Origin: Thalassiosira profunda
Taxonomy: Eukaryota > Bacillariophyta > Thalassiosirophyceae > Thalassiosirales > Thalassiosiraceae
Length of the DNA stretch: 16,892 nucleotides
Direction: 5' to 3'
Assembly: GCA_036939355.1 (NCBI GenBank)
Contig: JALLAP010000185.1
Location: forward strand, 1 to 16,892
Shown here: piece by piece, positions 7,141 through 14,534 of the stretch
Numbering within the stretch: position 1 is the stretch's first letter
Layout of the letters: every line of letters starts with the position of its first letter
Position numbers and translations under genes: made by a program
Notes under the pieces: generated by a model
The model's database searches: none
What the model was told of the DNA's origin: nothing
Seen by the model: only the letters and a program-made list of their open reading frames with translations

Positions 7141-8346
7141 TTATCCCTCCTCCTCGTCAGAAGAGGAACTGACGACCCATCCTTCCAGAGCAGCAATCAT
7201 CGTCTCCCTCGACCCATCCACCTCCAGCCCCTTTTCGTAGAGCTCCCTGCGCAGCTCGCTGACCCGCATGTTGCGAAAATCGCAGACCCGGTCGGCTTGA
7301 GGTTCATCTCCCTTTTCTCCACCCGAGTCCCTCCTCTTGTCCCGGCTATTCATCGCAGCCAGGACGTCAGCTAGCAACCCTCCGGGTGCATCCTTCAGAT
7401 TGACTTTCTGGACAACCTCTGTCGCGTTCTCGACAACAAAATCCATGACCGCCTCTTTCAGAAGAGCGCAATTCTTCGCATCCGCGTAGAGCAGATTTTC
7501 CAGCGTATTGTCGATAGTGAAGGTTGCGGCGCCGACGAGCGTTGCCTCGGCTGCCAGTTTCAGCCCGACAACCCCAAGCTTGTCGGCCGCATCGATTATG
7601 TCCCTAGCATTCTCCTCCAGCGTCTTGTCGTCGACCTTCCCCCCATAGACATAGTAGAGTACGTAGTGGAAGATTTCAGGGTCCACGCCGGTGATTGGAA
7701 TTGGAGTCCGACCACTGCTCGACTCGCAGGTTTCGGCAAGCGCAGGAGCATTATCCAGTAGAACAAACCGATGAGCATGGAATGTGGTGGGTGAAATCTT
7801 GTCTCTCTTCCTCTTCCTGCTTCCCCTCCCAGCAACCTCAAATACCGCGTCCGAAGATTCTTCGTCCCCAAACTTCTTGAGAGTGTTTGTATGAGCAGGG
7901 TTTGTGGGGACGAAGGGAGGCAGAGGTAAGGTCGATGGGCCGGTCTGCCTCATCTTTACCTCGATGACCAGCGCTCCGTTCTCGAGAGCCCCGATGATTG
8001 CGGAGCGCTTGGCAAAGTTGGCCGTTCCCCAGCCCATCGCGGCCTGATATCTTTCGCTCCCGACAAAAGCGTACGCTGCCGCAATTTCGGCCTTTGACTC
8101 AGCGACCGTGAAGGTGGTCTGAACATCGATGCTTCCAGGCGAACAGTTGTGAAGGTAGATGCAAACATAGCCTTCGCCTGACTTCTTGGATCCGCCAGGA
8201 AAGAGACACACACGCCACCGATGCCCGAAACACGTGAAATAGGGCGAGTGAACTTTACCCCGCCCCTTCCTCGCCGGCAGACCTTCGAACCCATTGAAGC
8301 GGACCGTAAACACAGCGCATTTGTCTTCTCTGACGACGCTGCTCAT
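7141..8346 (-). CDS. MATH-BTB-SAP domain protein, likely nuclear substrate adaptor
   Basis: Single exon, 401 aa. The start at 8346 sits just before the MATH domain. The frame is open to 8703, but that extension is Arg-rich, low-complexity and crosses a tandem repeat, so I leave it out. Residues about 10-132 look like a MATH/TRAF-homology domain (PYFTCFGHRWRVCLFPGG, YVCIYL). Residues about 160-262 are BTB/POZ (DAVFEV, FHAHRFVLLDNAP, IFHYVLYYVYGGKV), with a basic loop GSRKRKRDK (175-183) that could be a nuclear localisation signal. Residues 265-335 are BACK-like helices. Residues about 358-389 (MRVSELRRELYEKGLEVDG, then SRETMIAALEG) match a SAP DNA-binding motif, and an acidic tail SSSSDEEEG ends the protein. 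MATH-BTB proteins usually bring substrates to CUL3 ubiquitin ligases; SAP would point to a chromatin-linked target. That role is inference. Confidence 0.88.
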   Translation of the reverse strand: MSSVVREDKCAVFTVRFNGFEGLPARKGRGKVHSPYFTCFGHRWRVCLFPGGSKKSGEGYVCIYLHNCSPGSIDVQTTFTVAESKAEIAAAYAFVGSERYQAAMGWGTANFAKRSAIIGALENGALVIEVKMRQTGPSTLPLPPFVPTNPAHTNTLKKFGDEESSDAVFEVAGRGSRKRKRDKISPTTFHAHRFVLLDNAPALAETCESSSGRTPIPITGVDPEIFHYVLYYVYGGKVDDKTLEENARDIIDAADKLGVVGLKLAAEATLVGAATFTIDNTLENLLYADAKNCALLKEAVMDFVVENATEVVQKVNLKDAPGGLLADVLAAMNSRDKRRDSGGEKGDEPQADRVCDFRNMRVSELRRELYEKGLEVDGSRETMIAALEGWVVSSSSDEEEG

Positions 8347-8368
8347 GGCGCTGGCTTTTTTGTTTTGG

Positions 8369-8399
8369 TTGGTCCAAGGTTGGTCCAAGGTTGGTCCAA
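8369..8399. repeat. Three TTGGTCCAA copies at exact 11-bp spacing
   Basis: Copies start at 8369, 8380 and 8391. Each is a near-palindrome (TTGG-T-CCAA), preceded by a partial TTTTGG. The array is 23-53 bp upstream of the start codon at 8346. A period close to one helical turn would put all copies on the same DNA face. Confidence 0.9.
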
Positions 8400-8786
8400 G
8401 TCGGCCCGGAAAAATGACGCCTAAGATGTGCACGCGGGTCCCTGCCGCGGGTCCCTGCCCTGCCGATCTACGATGCTGTTGACCAAACCGCCGGATATAC
8501 CGTCGTTGTTGACAAGCTTGCGCAGGGCTTCCGGTCGTCCCCTCCTCCGGTTGGTGGTGGTGGTCCAGTGCGTGTGGTGCACGCCGGCTCTCTTCTTCTT
8601 CTTCCGAGCCAGGTGACGTGACGATGCAGTCACGCGTTCCCGTCTCTTCTGTCTGCGCACGGGAAAACAGTCTGCGTGCTCTTCTCCTCGGCTTCCTCTC
8701 CATAACCGGTCGCCTCCTCCCGCGCCCGCCTACCTCTCAGCACCTACCTCACGAACCACCCGCTCCCTTCTGTGCCCAGCCAACCA

Positions 8787-8822
8787 CCTGGCGGAGGAGC
8801 CTATAGGCAATAATTTTCGGGG
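8787..8822 (+). promoter_or_regulatory. Bipartite upstream element, copy 1
   Basis: CCTGGCGGAGG at 8787-8797, then 11 bp, then AATAATTTTCGGGG at 8809-8822. It ends 86 bp before the LRR start. The same two boxes occur before the unrelated gene at 12791. Confidence 0.6.
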
Positions 8823-8908
8823 ATCTCCAGGTTGCGTATCCACTCTCTGGTCCACCCAGCCACATCTTGTGTCCATCGTCACGAGTCGAGTTGCGAGGAC
8901 GATTGACG

Positions 8909-10363
8909 ATGAGCTCCGAAAGCGCGAAGAAGCGCCGAAGGCGCGGCCATCCAGACATCACGACCGATATTAATATGGAGGCATTGTTTGATCAAAAGCT
9001 GTCGCAGATGGAGCAGAGAATGCAGAGCAAAATTGACAGCATGCAGGGCGAGATGGACGCCATAAAAGATCGCCTCTCGAGAGTGGACGAGATGGAGAAG
9101 AGGTGCAAATATCTCGAGGATAAAGTCGCATCGATGGGGAGGTCTTTGAAAGCATTGGCGCGGCGTTGGGAATATTCTGCCCCTGATACCCCAGCCAGCC
9201 ATTGGATCGACCGCGGGTTTGACGGGGATTTCGCCTCTGAATTTGTGGACCCATTCATCAACGATATCAATGGTGCGATTTCCACGCTGCAAAAAGGGAG
9301 CCTAGACTTTCCTGCCATTGGGGAGGTAGATGGGAACATGATGCCCCACGATGATGCGCTGCTGCCACATTGGCAGAATCTTGCCGATGCAATTGATCTC
9401 TATGGTCACTTCATAGAGGGTGGAGGCCTCTCTCTCGCGATACATGGCATCCAGCTATCGCCTCAGGTCCTCTCTATCTTGAACAGGCTGAAGCAGGTCA
9501 CAAAGATCGACCTTCATCGGAATGCTTTCGACCAACCCCGTGATGGACTTGCGTTTGCAGTTTCGGTTGCACGGAACAACCCCAATCTTAGGAGTTTCAA
9601 GTGGTCTCGCAATCCGATCGATTCGTTTGATGATTTGCTACCCTGCGTGGAAGAAATCAAAAGGCACTCTTCAATCTCCGCCGTGTACTTCTACGATTGC
9701 TTTGACGGAGACGTAGGTTACAGAGCATTGTGCTCGCTTCTCGATGGAAGCAAAGACTACGATACCATCGACTTCTACTCAACCGGCATTCGAACAATGG
9801 GGGATACCAGGATATCTGATTTTCTGGCAACAAATCCTGTTTTGCGTCGACTGGACCTAGAGGACAACAGCCTCGATGATAATGATGCAAGATTGATCGC
9901 AGACGCATTGAAACGAAACACCCACCTTGTATACCTCGATCTAGAGGGCAATGATATCACAGAGATCGGCGAAAATGCGCTGTGCAAAGCTATATCTGAT
10001 TCGACGAGCTTGAACTCTGTTGCCAGTTCAAACCATACATGCCGAATGTTTGGTGTATATGGTGCCTGGTATACGAACTGGAAAGATCCACCCGAAAACA
10101 GGAGGGAGAAAATCTACCACCTGCTGTCTTTTCGACATCACCGGCTTACGCCGGATTGGCTGGATAATGCGCACCACTTCGATTTGGAGTTTGGGGATGA
10201 CTCGATGGGGTTGGTTCCCAAAGTGTTAGAGTGTGTCCACAAATATGGTTCCGGGCGTTTTGTAGCAGGAGGTCAATGGCACGTTCAAACTCTGTCCATA
10301 TTCTATGAGCTGCTGCGGAGCTGGAAGATGCCATCCCTGTACCAAAATGGCAGGTGCAGTTAG
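8909..10363 (+). CDS. Coiled-coil leucine-rich-repeat protein of a diatom-expanded family
   Basis: Single exon, 484 aa. The start is the ATG at 8909; the frame runs 14 codons further upstream but with no earlier ATG. It opens with a basic patch KKRRRRG (7-13), possibly nuclear. A heptad-like coiled coil follows at about 22-85 (FDQKLSQMEQRMQSKIDSMQ). Residues about 195-372 carry RNI-type leucine-rich repeats (VTKIDLHRNAF, LRRLDLEDNSLDDND, LVYLDLEGNDITEIG). The C-terminal part has RREKIYHLLS (398-407) and YELLRSWKMPSLY (466-478). I recall this tail as a hallmark of a large Thalassiosira family with no assigned function. LRRs usually bind protein partners; nothing more specific can be said. The gene shares a divergent spacer with the MATH-BTB-SAP gene. 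Confidence 0.85.
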   Translation: MSSESAKKRRRRGHPDITTDINMEALFDQKLSQMEQRMQSKIDSMQGEMDAIKDRLSRVDEMEKRCKYLEDKVASMGRSLKALARRWEYSAPDTPASHWIDRGFDGDFASEFVDPFINDINGAISTLQKGSLDFPAIGEVDGNMMPHDDALLPHWQNLADAIDLYGHFIEGGGLSLAIHGIQLSPQVLSILNRLKQVTKIDLHRNAFDQPRDGLAFAVSVARNNPNLRSFKWSRNPIDSFDDLLPCVEEIKRHSSISAVYFYDCFDGDVGYRALCSLLDGSKDYDTIDFYSTGIRTMGDTRISDFLATNPVLRRLDLEDNSLDDNDARLIADALKRNTHLVYLDLEGNDITEIGENALCKAISDSTSLNSVASSNHTCRMFGVYGAWYTNWKDPPENRREKIYHLLSFRHHRLTPDWLDNAHHFDLEFGDDSMGLVPKVLECVHKYGSGRFVAGGQWHVQTLSIFYELLRSWKMPSLYQNGRCS

Positions 10364-10440
10364 ACGTCTCGGACGTTGAGACAGTTCATCTTCATTTCTC
10401 TATTGGTATCTCTACTATTTAGATTCATGTATCAATCACC
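10364..10440. other. Convergent spacer, genes 5 and 6
   Basis: 77 bp between opposing stop codons, T-rich on the + strand. A weak GTCTC/GAGAC inverted repeat lies right after the first stop. Too short to hold a gene. Confidence 0.55.
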
Positions 10441-12351
10441 TCAGAGCGGAATGTTCGAATGCTTGCGCGACAGGTTGTCCACCTTCTTGCTTTGCAGGAG
10501 GCGGAGGTCGTCGCAGATGATGCGCCGGGTATCGCGCGGCTCGATGACATCGTCAATGTATCCCCGCTGGGCGGCCACCATCGGGTTGGCGAAACGGTCA
10601 ATGTACTCGGCCGTGTTCTTCTCCACGTCCTTTCCTCGGAAGATGATCTCCACGGCGCCCTTGGCCCCCATGACGGCAATCTCGGCGCCGGGCCAGGCGT
10701 AGTTGGCATCGCCATTCAGGTGCTTCGATGCCATAACATCGTACGCGCCGCCGTAGGCCTTTCTAGAAATGACCGTGATCTTTGGCACCGTCGCCTCAGC
10801 GTACGCGAAGAGCAACTTCGCGCCGTTGCGGATGATGCCCCCGTGCTCCTGGCCTGTTCCGGGAAGGAAGCCCGGCACGTCCACGAACGTCACCAGAGGA
10901 ATGTTGAAGCAGTCGCAGAACCGAACGAATCGGGCCGCCTTTTCCGATGCGCCAATGTCCAGGCATCCTGCGAGCACCATCGGGTTGTTCCCCACCACGC
11001 CGACGGTGCGTCCCTCCATCCTACCAAACGCCGTGACGATGTTCTTCGCATTCTCCGGCTGGATCTCGAACATCGATCCGTGGTCCAGCACCTCACGAAT
11101 GATATCCTTCATATCGTAGGGCATATGCGGATCGTCCGGCACCAGCTGGTCCAGCGATGGGACGAGGCGATTGGGATCGTCGGTCACCGGCCGCACCGGG
11201 AGCGTCGACGCGTCGTTGCTGCTGGGGAGATAATCCAGCAAGGTCCGCATGGCGCGCAGTGCCGCCACATCGTTTGGATAGGATCCGTGCGCGACGCCGC
11301 TCTTTCCTCCCGCGTGGACCGACGCCCCGCCCAATTCCTCCTTTGTCACTGTCTCATTGGTAACTGTTTTGACCACCTCAGGGCCAGTAACGAACATGTA
11401 CGAGGTTTCATCAACCATGAAGATGAAATCGGTCATCGCGGGGCTGTAGACAGCGCCGCCCGCGCAGGGTCCCATGATGACTGAGATTTGGGGCACCACT
11501 CCAGAAGCATCGACGTTGCGCTGAAAGATATCCGCGTAGCCGGCGAGGGAGTCCGTCCCTTCCTGAATGCGTGCCCCTATCACGTGTGCCATTTCAACAA
11601 AGAAAGATGAGTTGCAAAGCTCAATAACGGCAACCCAAAATAGGATCTTCCCAGTACAAAGCACGGGCGATGACAGGGACTTGTCAACTTTCAACTCACC
11701 GCCCGAATCGTTCAGCCCAATCACCGGCGCCCCCACCCGTAACGCCATGTCCATGATCTTTCCGATCTTCTTAGCATGCGCCTCCCCCAGCGATCCGCCA
11801 TACACCGTAAAATCCTGCGCGAAGCAGTACACCCTCCGCCCCTTGATCAATCCGTGGCCGACCACCACGCCGTCCCCCGGGTTGACGGCATTCTCCATGC
11901 CAAAGTCGGTGCATCGGTGGGTCACGAGGGCGTCGACCTCCCGGAACGTATCGGCATCGAAGAGGAGACTGATCCGCTCTCGGGCCGTGAGGGAGCCCTT
12001 GGCGTGCTGCCGGTCGATGCGTTGTTGGCCGCCTCCCATCTGGGAGTCGAGTTTGGTGGCGTCGAGGCGGGCACGGAAGGCGCGCTTGACGGTGGCGGGA
12101 TCGTTCTCCAGGGAAGTTGAGGCGTCGGGGAGGACGCGGTGCTGGGTGTTGATGGAAGTGTCGGAGGGATCCAAGCTGCTGAAGGTGGCGGGCGTCGCGT
12201 GCAGCGTTCGACAGTGCTGGTGGTGCATCGGAAGGCCTGGGCTTCCGGTTAGGGCTGCGAGGGACCTCGCCGCGGTCGATTTGCAAATCGCGGCCGCGGC
12301 TGAGTGATGGCGGACGCCGACGCCCGCGAGCCTCTTCAGGCGCGACATCAT
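10441..12351 (-). CDS. pccB: Propionyl-CoA carboxylase beta subunit (carboxyltransferase), mitochondrial
   Basis: Two exons, 12351-11700 and 11576-10441 (TGA), giving 595 aa. It transfers the carboxyl group from carboxybiotin on the alpha subunit to propionyl-CoA, forming methylmalonyl-CoA in mitochondrial odd-chain and branched amino-acid breakdown. The N-terminus ([21 protein letters not shown]) is Arg/Ala/Ser-rich and looks like a mitochondrial presequence. Diagnostic motifs include [18 protein letters not shown] (across the splice junction), [80 protein letters not shown] and the C-terminal RKHSNIPL, all close to animal and bacterial PCCB. The ARIQEG form separates it from MCC beta. The protein is longer than the roughly 540 aa of the human enzyme, mainly at the N-terminus. 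No alpha subunit gene lies nearby. Confidence 0.95.
   Translation of the reverse strand: MMSRLKRLAGVGVRHHSAAAAICKSTAARSLAALTGSPGLPMHHQHCRTLHATPATFSSLDPSDTSINTQHRVLPDASTSLENDPATVKRAFRARLDATKLDSQMGGGQQRIDRQHAKGSLTARERISLLFDADTFREVDALVTHRCTDFGMENAVNPGDGVVVGHGLIKGRRVYCFAQDFTVYGGSLGEAHAKKIGKIMDMALRVGAPVIGLNDSGGELKVDKSLSSPVLCTGKILFWVAVIELCNSSFFVEMAHVIGARIQEGTDSLAGYADIFQRNVDASGVVPQISVIMGPCAGGAVYSPAMTDFIFMVDETSYMFVTGPEVVKTVTNETVTKEELGGASVHAGGKSGVAHGSYPNDVAALRAMRTLLDYLPSSNDASTLPVRPVTDDPNRLVPSLDQLVPDDPHMPYDMKDIIREVLDHGSMFEIQPENAKNIVTAFGRMEGRTVGVVGNNPMVLAGCLDIGASEKAARFVRFCDCFNIPLVTFVDVPGFLPGTGQEHGGIIRNGAKLLFAYAEATVPKITVISRKAYGGAYDVMASKHLNGDANYAWPGAEIAVMGAKGAVEIIFRGKDVEKNTAEYIDRFANPMVAAQRGYIDDVIEPRDTRRIICDDLRLLQSKKVDNLSRKHSNIPL
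11577..11699 (-). other. pccB intron, 123 nt, multiple of three and stop-free
   Basis: Donor GTGAGT at 11699 on the minus strand, acceptor GATAG ending at 11577, phase 1. Removal restores LNDSGG-ARIQEG exactly as in the family, so splicing is near certain. It has no in-frame stop and is 41 codons long. A CACGTG hexamer lies at 11581-11586, and CTCAT 31 nt before the acceptor is a likely branch site. Confidence 0.92.
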
Positions 12352-12356
12352 CGCTT

Positions 12357-12370
12357 TTGCAATATTGCAA
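12357..12370. promoter_or_regulatory. 14-bp perfect palindrome TTGCAATATTGCAA at the pccB start
   Basis: Self-complementary, ending 6 bp before the pccB ATG at 12351, followed outward by another TTGCAATT overlap. Could bind a bZIP-type dimer or lie in the 5' UTR. Function unproven. Confidence 0.55.
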
Positions 12371-12702
12371 TTGTATCTTTGGGCCGACGATCACCGATGT
12401 CTATCGCTCGGCTGTTTGGCGCTGATTGCAAGCAAATTTATGAGAGCCTGGCGCCGCGGCGTGTATCTAGGTAGCGTCATGATGGCAAAGAAGAAGCAGA
12501 AGCAGAACTCGCCATTGAGATCAGGATCTTGGCGAGTAATGATCGCTTTATTGTCGCTCTTTGATCGCCGGTGGGGTCAGAATTATTTCCGTCGCACTCA
12601 AAAGCACAACCAAAACAGCTGGCCCAGGCTGGCCATGGCACCTCCGCCCCTCCTACCCGCGTGGCCTCCCTTACCTCGTCTATCGGCTCAGTGAACGCCC
12701 GT

Positions 12703-12746
12703 CCTGGCGGAGGCTCCTGGTGGCGCTGCTCGAATAATTTGCGGGG
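12703..12746 (+). promoter_or_regulatory. Bipartite upstream element, copy 2
   Basis: CCTGGCGGAGG at 12703-12713 (identical to copy 1), then 19 bp, then AATAATTTGCGGGG at 12733-12746 (13 of 14 identical). It ends 44 bp before the start codon at 12791. Confidence 0.6.
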
Positions 12747-12790
12747 CGAATAGTCCATCCGTTGCCTCCTTTATCCCTCCCCGAAAAACC

Positions 12791-14473
12791 ATGTCACCCT
12801 CTGCAATCTCCAACGGCGTCGTCGCCCTCCTCGCCTGCGGCGTCGGCGGGAGCGCGGCCTTCGCGCCCCCTTCCACTTTCCCACCCTCCTCGCCCCGCCA
12901 TGCCGGCGCAATGGCGTCAGCGGCGGCCTCTGATTTGGATGCTGGCGAAATTACAAGTGCCAAGAATATTCCGCTGTCTCCCCTGAGCAGCCCCTCCTCG
13001 TCGTCCCTCCCCTACATTCGCATCCAAAAGCGGGGGAGGCATTACGACGTGCAAACTGCCGTCACCACCTTCCAAAAACGCTCAAGGGCGGACGGCGAAC
13101 ATATCATGGGTGCACCCGCAGCGACGGTCGACCTCCACGCGCAAATCCACTTTGGGGACGCGGCCTACTTTCGACACTTCAACGACGACGCCTTCGACTC
13201 CCAATACGACCGGGTGCTCTATGAGCTGATTGTGGAAGATAAATTCTTGTCCGACACGGATGCGCCGGGCCTCCAGCAATTGACTCCGGCGTCGCCGGGG
13301 AGTACGCTTAACCCCATCGCCCCCACGCAATCCGATAGAGCAACGGCGGCGCAGTACGGATTGCAGTGCCAGGTGGACGGGATTCAATATTGCAGAGAGG
13401 GATGGGTCCACGCCGACCTGACAAGGGAGGAATTTTTGGGATGGCTGAAGAGTGGGGAGCAGCAGAAACAGAAAGCACCATCGCAATCGGCAAACAGCCA
13501 GCAACCGCTGTGGGCCCTAGCCTCCACCGCTGCCACCTATCCCGGCGCGGAGCTTGTTACCTCCCTGTTGCGCCCGCTGACCACCACCTCCAACAGCGCC
13601 AGTGCCGCCCTCACCCGGCGACTGTTCACCCACCTCTTCCTCCCCGGAGACGCCCTGTCGGGATGGATCCGCGCCGCACTGTGGCTCGGAGTGCCCAGCC
13701 CCGAACTGTCAATCCTGCTCGTGGACTGGTCGAGCCTCTCGCACATTATTACAAGGGGGCGGCGGAGGGGCGGGAAAGGGGACGACGAGAGCAAGAACGT
13801 CGCGCCCATTTCGCCCATCGCCGCGCCCGTGCTGCTCTCGCTGCTGACGGGGAATTGGGGCACGGCGCGGCGCCTGGTCTTTGGCCAGGTCTTGGTGGGC
13901 GGGCAGTCCGGCGAAGACAGTAGCAAGGGAGGCGTGCTGATCGACAAAAGGAACGAGCGTGCCATGGAAGTATTAAAACATTCCCTTGATGGCGGTGAGG
14001 GACAGAAGAAGCGTGTGGCCCTGTTGTACGGGGCAGGACACTGTCGCGACCTCCACCGGCGATTGCAAGACGAGGGCCTGACGCCCGTGCGGACCGAGTG
14101 GCGAACGGCCTTCCGCGCCACGGCTCCAAGATGGGGAGACTTTGTCGCCACGGACCTGAAGGCAAAATCGAGGGACATTGCGTCCACGCTGCCGGCAGTG
14201 GTGGACGGGGAAAATATCGTCAAGAGCATGAGCGTGTCAACATTAGAGTCGGTGGCAGTGGGATTGGTCATCCTGCCACTGTACCTTCTGATTGGCGGGC
14301 TGGACTGGGTGTCGACTCTGGGTGACTTGGGCAACGCGCTTGACGGGGGCATGTACGTCGACGCAATTGCCAGTGTGCTGCTCTATCTTGTGAGGCACGT
14401 TGCGTTGTACGTCGGCATCAGCAAGTTCGTCGTTGACTGGGGCGGAAGCGACGGAGTGTTCGAGGAAGAATGA
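12791..14473 (+). CDS. TraB-like protein, plastid-targeted, with two C-terminal membrane segments
   Basis: Single exon, 560 aa. The start ATG has A at -3. A short hydrophobic signal region is followed by SAAFAP at 21-26, a near-textbook diatom plastid motif. The mature part shows a pattern I recall from TraB/GumN/Tiki-related proteins of cyanobacteria and plants: VDLHAQIHFGDAAYFRHFN (113-131) with YDRVLYELIVED (139-150), then RNERAMEVL (387-395), then VALLYGAGHCRDLHRRL (409-425) and TEWRTAF. The conserved Glu, the Arg-Asn pair and GAGH are the expected functional positions of that superfamily; a metal-dependent peptidase or hydrolase role is inference. Two hydrophobic spans, about 488-506 and 525-545, probably anchor the C-terminus in a plastid membrane. 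Low-complexity inserts (QQKQKAPSQSANSQQ, RGRRRGGKGDD) break up the middle. Confidence 0.78.
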   Translation: MSPSAISNGVVALLACGVGGSAAFAPPSTFPPSSPRHAGAMASAAASDLDAGEITSAKNIPLSPLSSPSSSSLPYIRIQKRGRHYDVQTAVTTFQKRSRADGEHIMGAPAATVDLHAQIHFGDAAYFRHFNDDAFDSQYDRVLYELIVEDKFLSDTDAPGLQQLTPASPGSTLNPIAPTQSDRATAAQYGLQCQVDGIQYCREGWVHADLTREEFLGWLKSGEQQKQKAPSQSANSQQPLWALASTAATYPGAELVTSLLRPLTTTSNSASAALTRRLFTHLFLPGDALSGWIRAALWLGVPSPELSILLVDWSSLSHIITRGRRRGGKGDDESKNVAPISPIAAPVLLSLLTGNWGTARRLVFGQVLVGGQSGEDSSKGGVLIDKRNERAMEVLKHSLDGGEGQKKRVALLYGAGHCRDLHRRLQDEGLTPVRTEWRTAFRATAPRWGDFVATDLKAKSRDIASTLPAVVDGENIVKSMSVSTLESVAVGLVILPLYLLIGGLDWVSTLGDLGNALDGGMYVDAIASVLLYLVRHVALYVGISKFVVDWGGSDGVFEEE

Positions 14474-14534
14474 AAAGAGAATATAGGATAGAATAGAAGT
14501 AAGCCTGTAGTTGTATTGTTACTGAGCAGAGACT
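14474..14534. other. Convergent spacer, genes 7 and 8
   Basis: 61 bp between opposing stop codons, purine-rich on the + strand. The shortest spacer in the window. Nothing recognised in it. Confidence 0.55.

Larger units (their letters stand above)
8347..8908. promoter_or_regulatory. Divergent promoter spacer, genes 4 and 5
   Basis: 562 bp between divergent starts. Contains 11-bp phased TTGGTCCAA repeats close to the MATH-BTB side and a bipartite element (8787-8822) close to the LRR side. Open frames across it on both strands are low-complexity and unsupported by any domain. Confidence 0.6.
12352..12790. promoter_or_regulatory. Divergent promoter spacer, genes 6 and 7
   Basis: 439 bp between divergent starts. 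TTGCAATATTGCAA lies against the pccB start (12357-12370). The second copy of the bipartite element is at 12703-12746, on the TraB-like side. Short open frames here lack any domain and change frame freely; I see no gene. Confidence 0.6.

Noticed and set aside
8614..8619. TGACGT (and ACGTCA at 16038-16043) as CO2-responsive elements known from diatom promoters
   Set aside because: A six-base match is expected by chance in this length, the two sites are unpaired, and the neighbouring genes are not carbon-concentrating genes.
8347..8703. 119-codon N-terminal extension of the MATH-BTB-SAP gene
   Set aside because: Arg-rich and low-complexity, runs through the TTGGTCCAA repeat, and the MATH domain starts right after the internal Met at 8346.
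10459..12307. Long + strand open frames (10459-11484, 11567-12307) opposite pccB
   Set aside because: They are antisense shadows of a strongly conserved carboxyltransferase gene and have no domain of their own.
12365..12758. Short open frames in the pccB / TraB-like spacer
   Set aside because: Low-complexity, overlapping in several frames and without domain or signal peptide.
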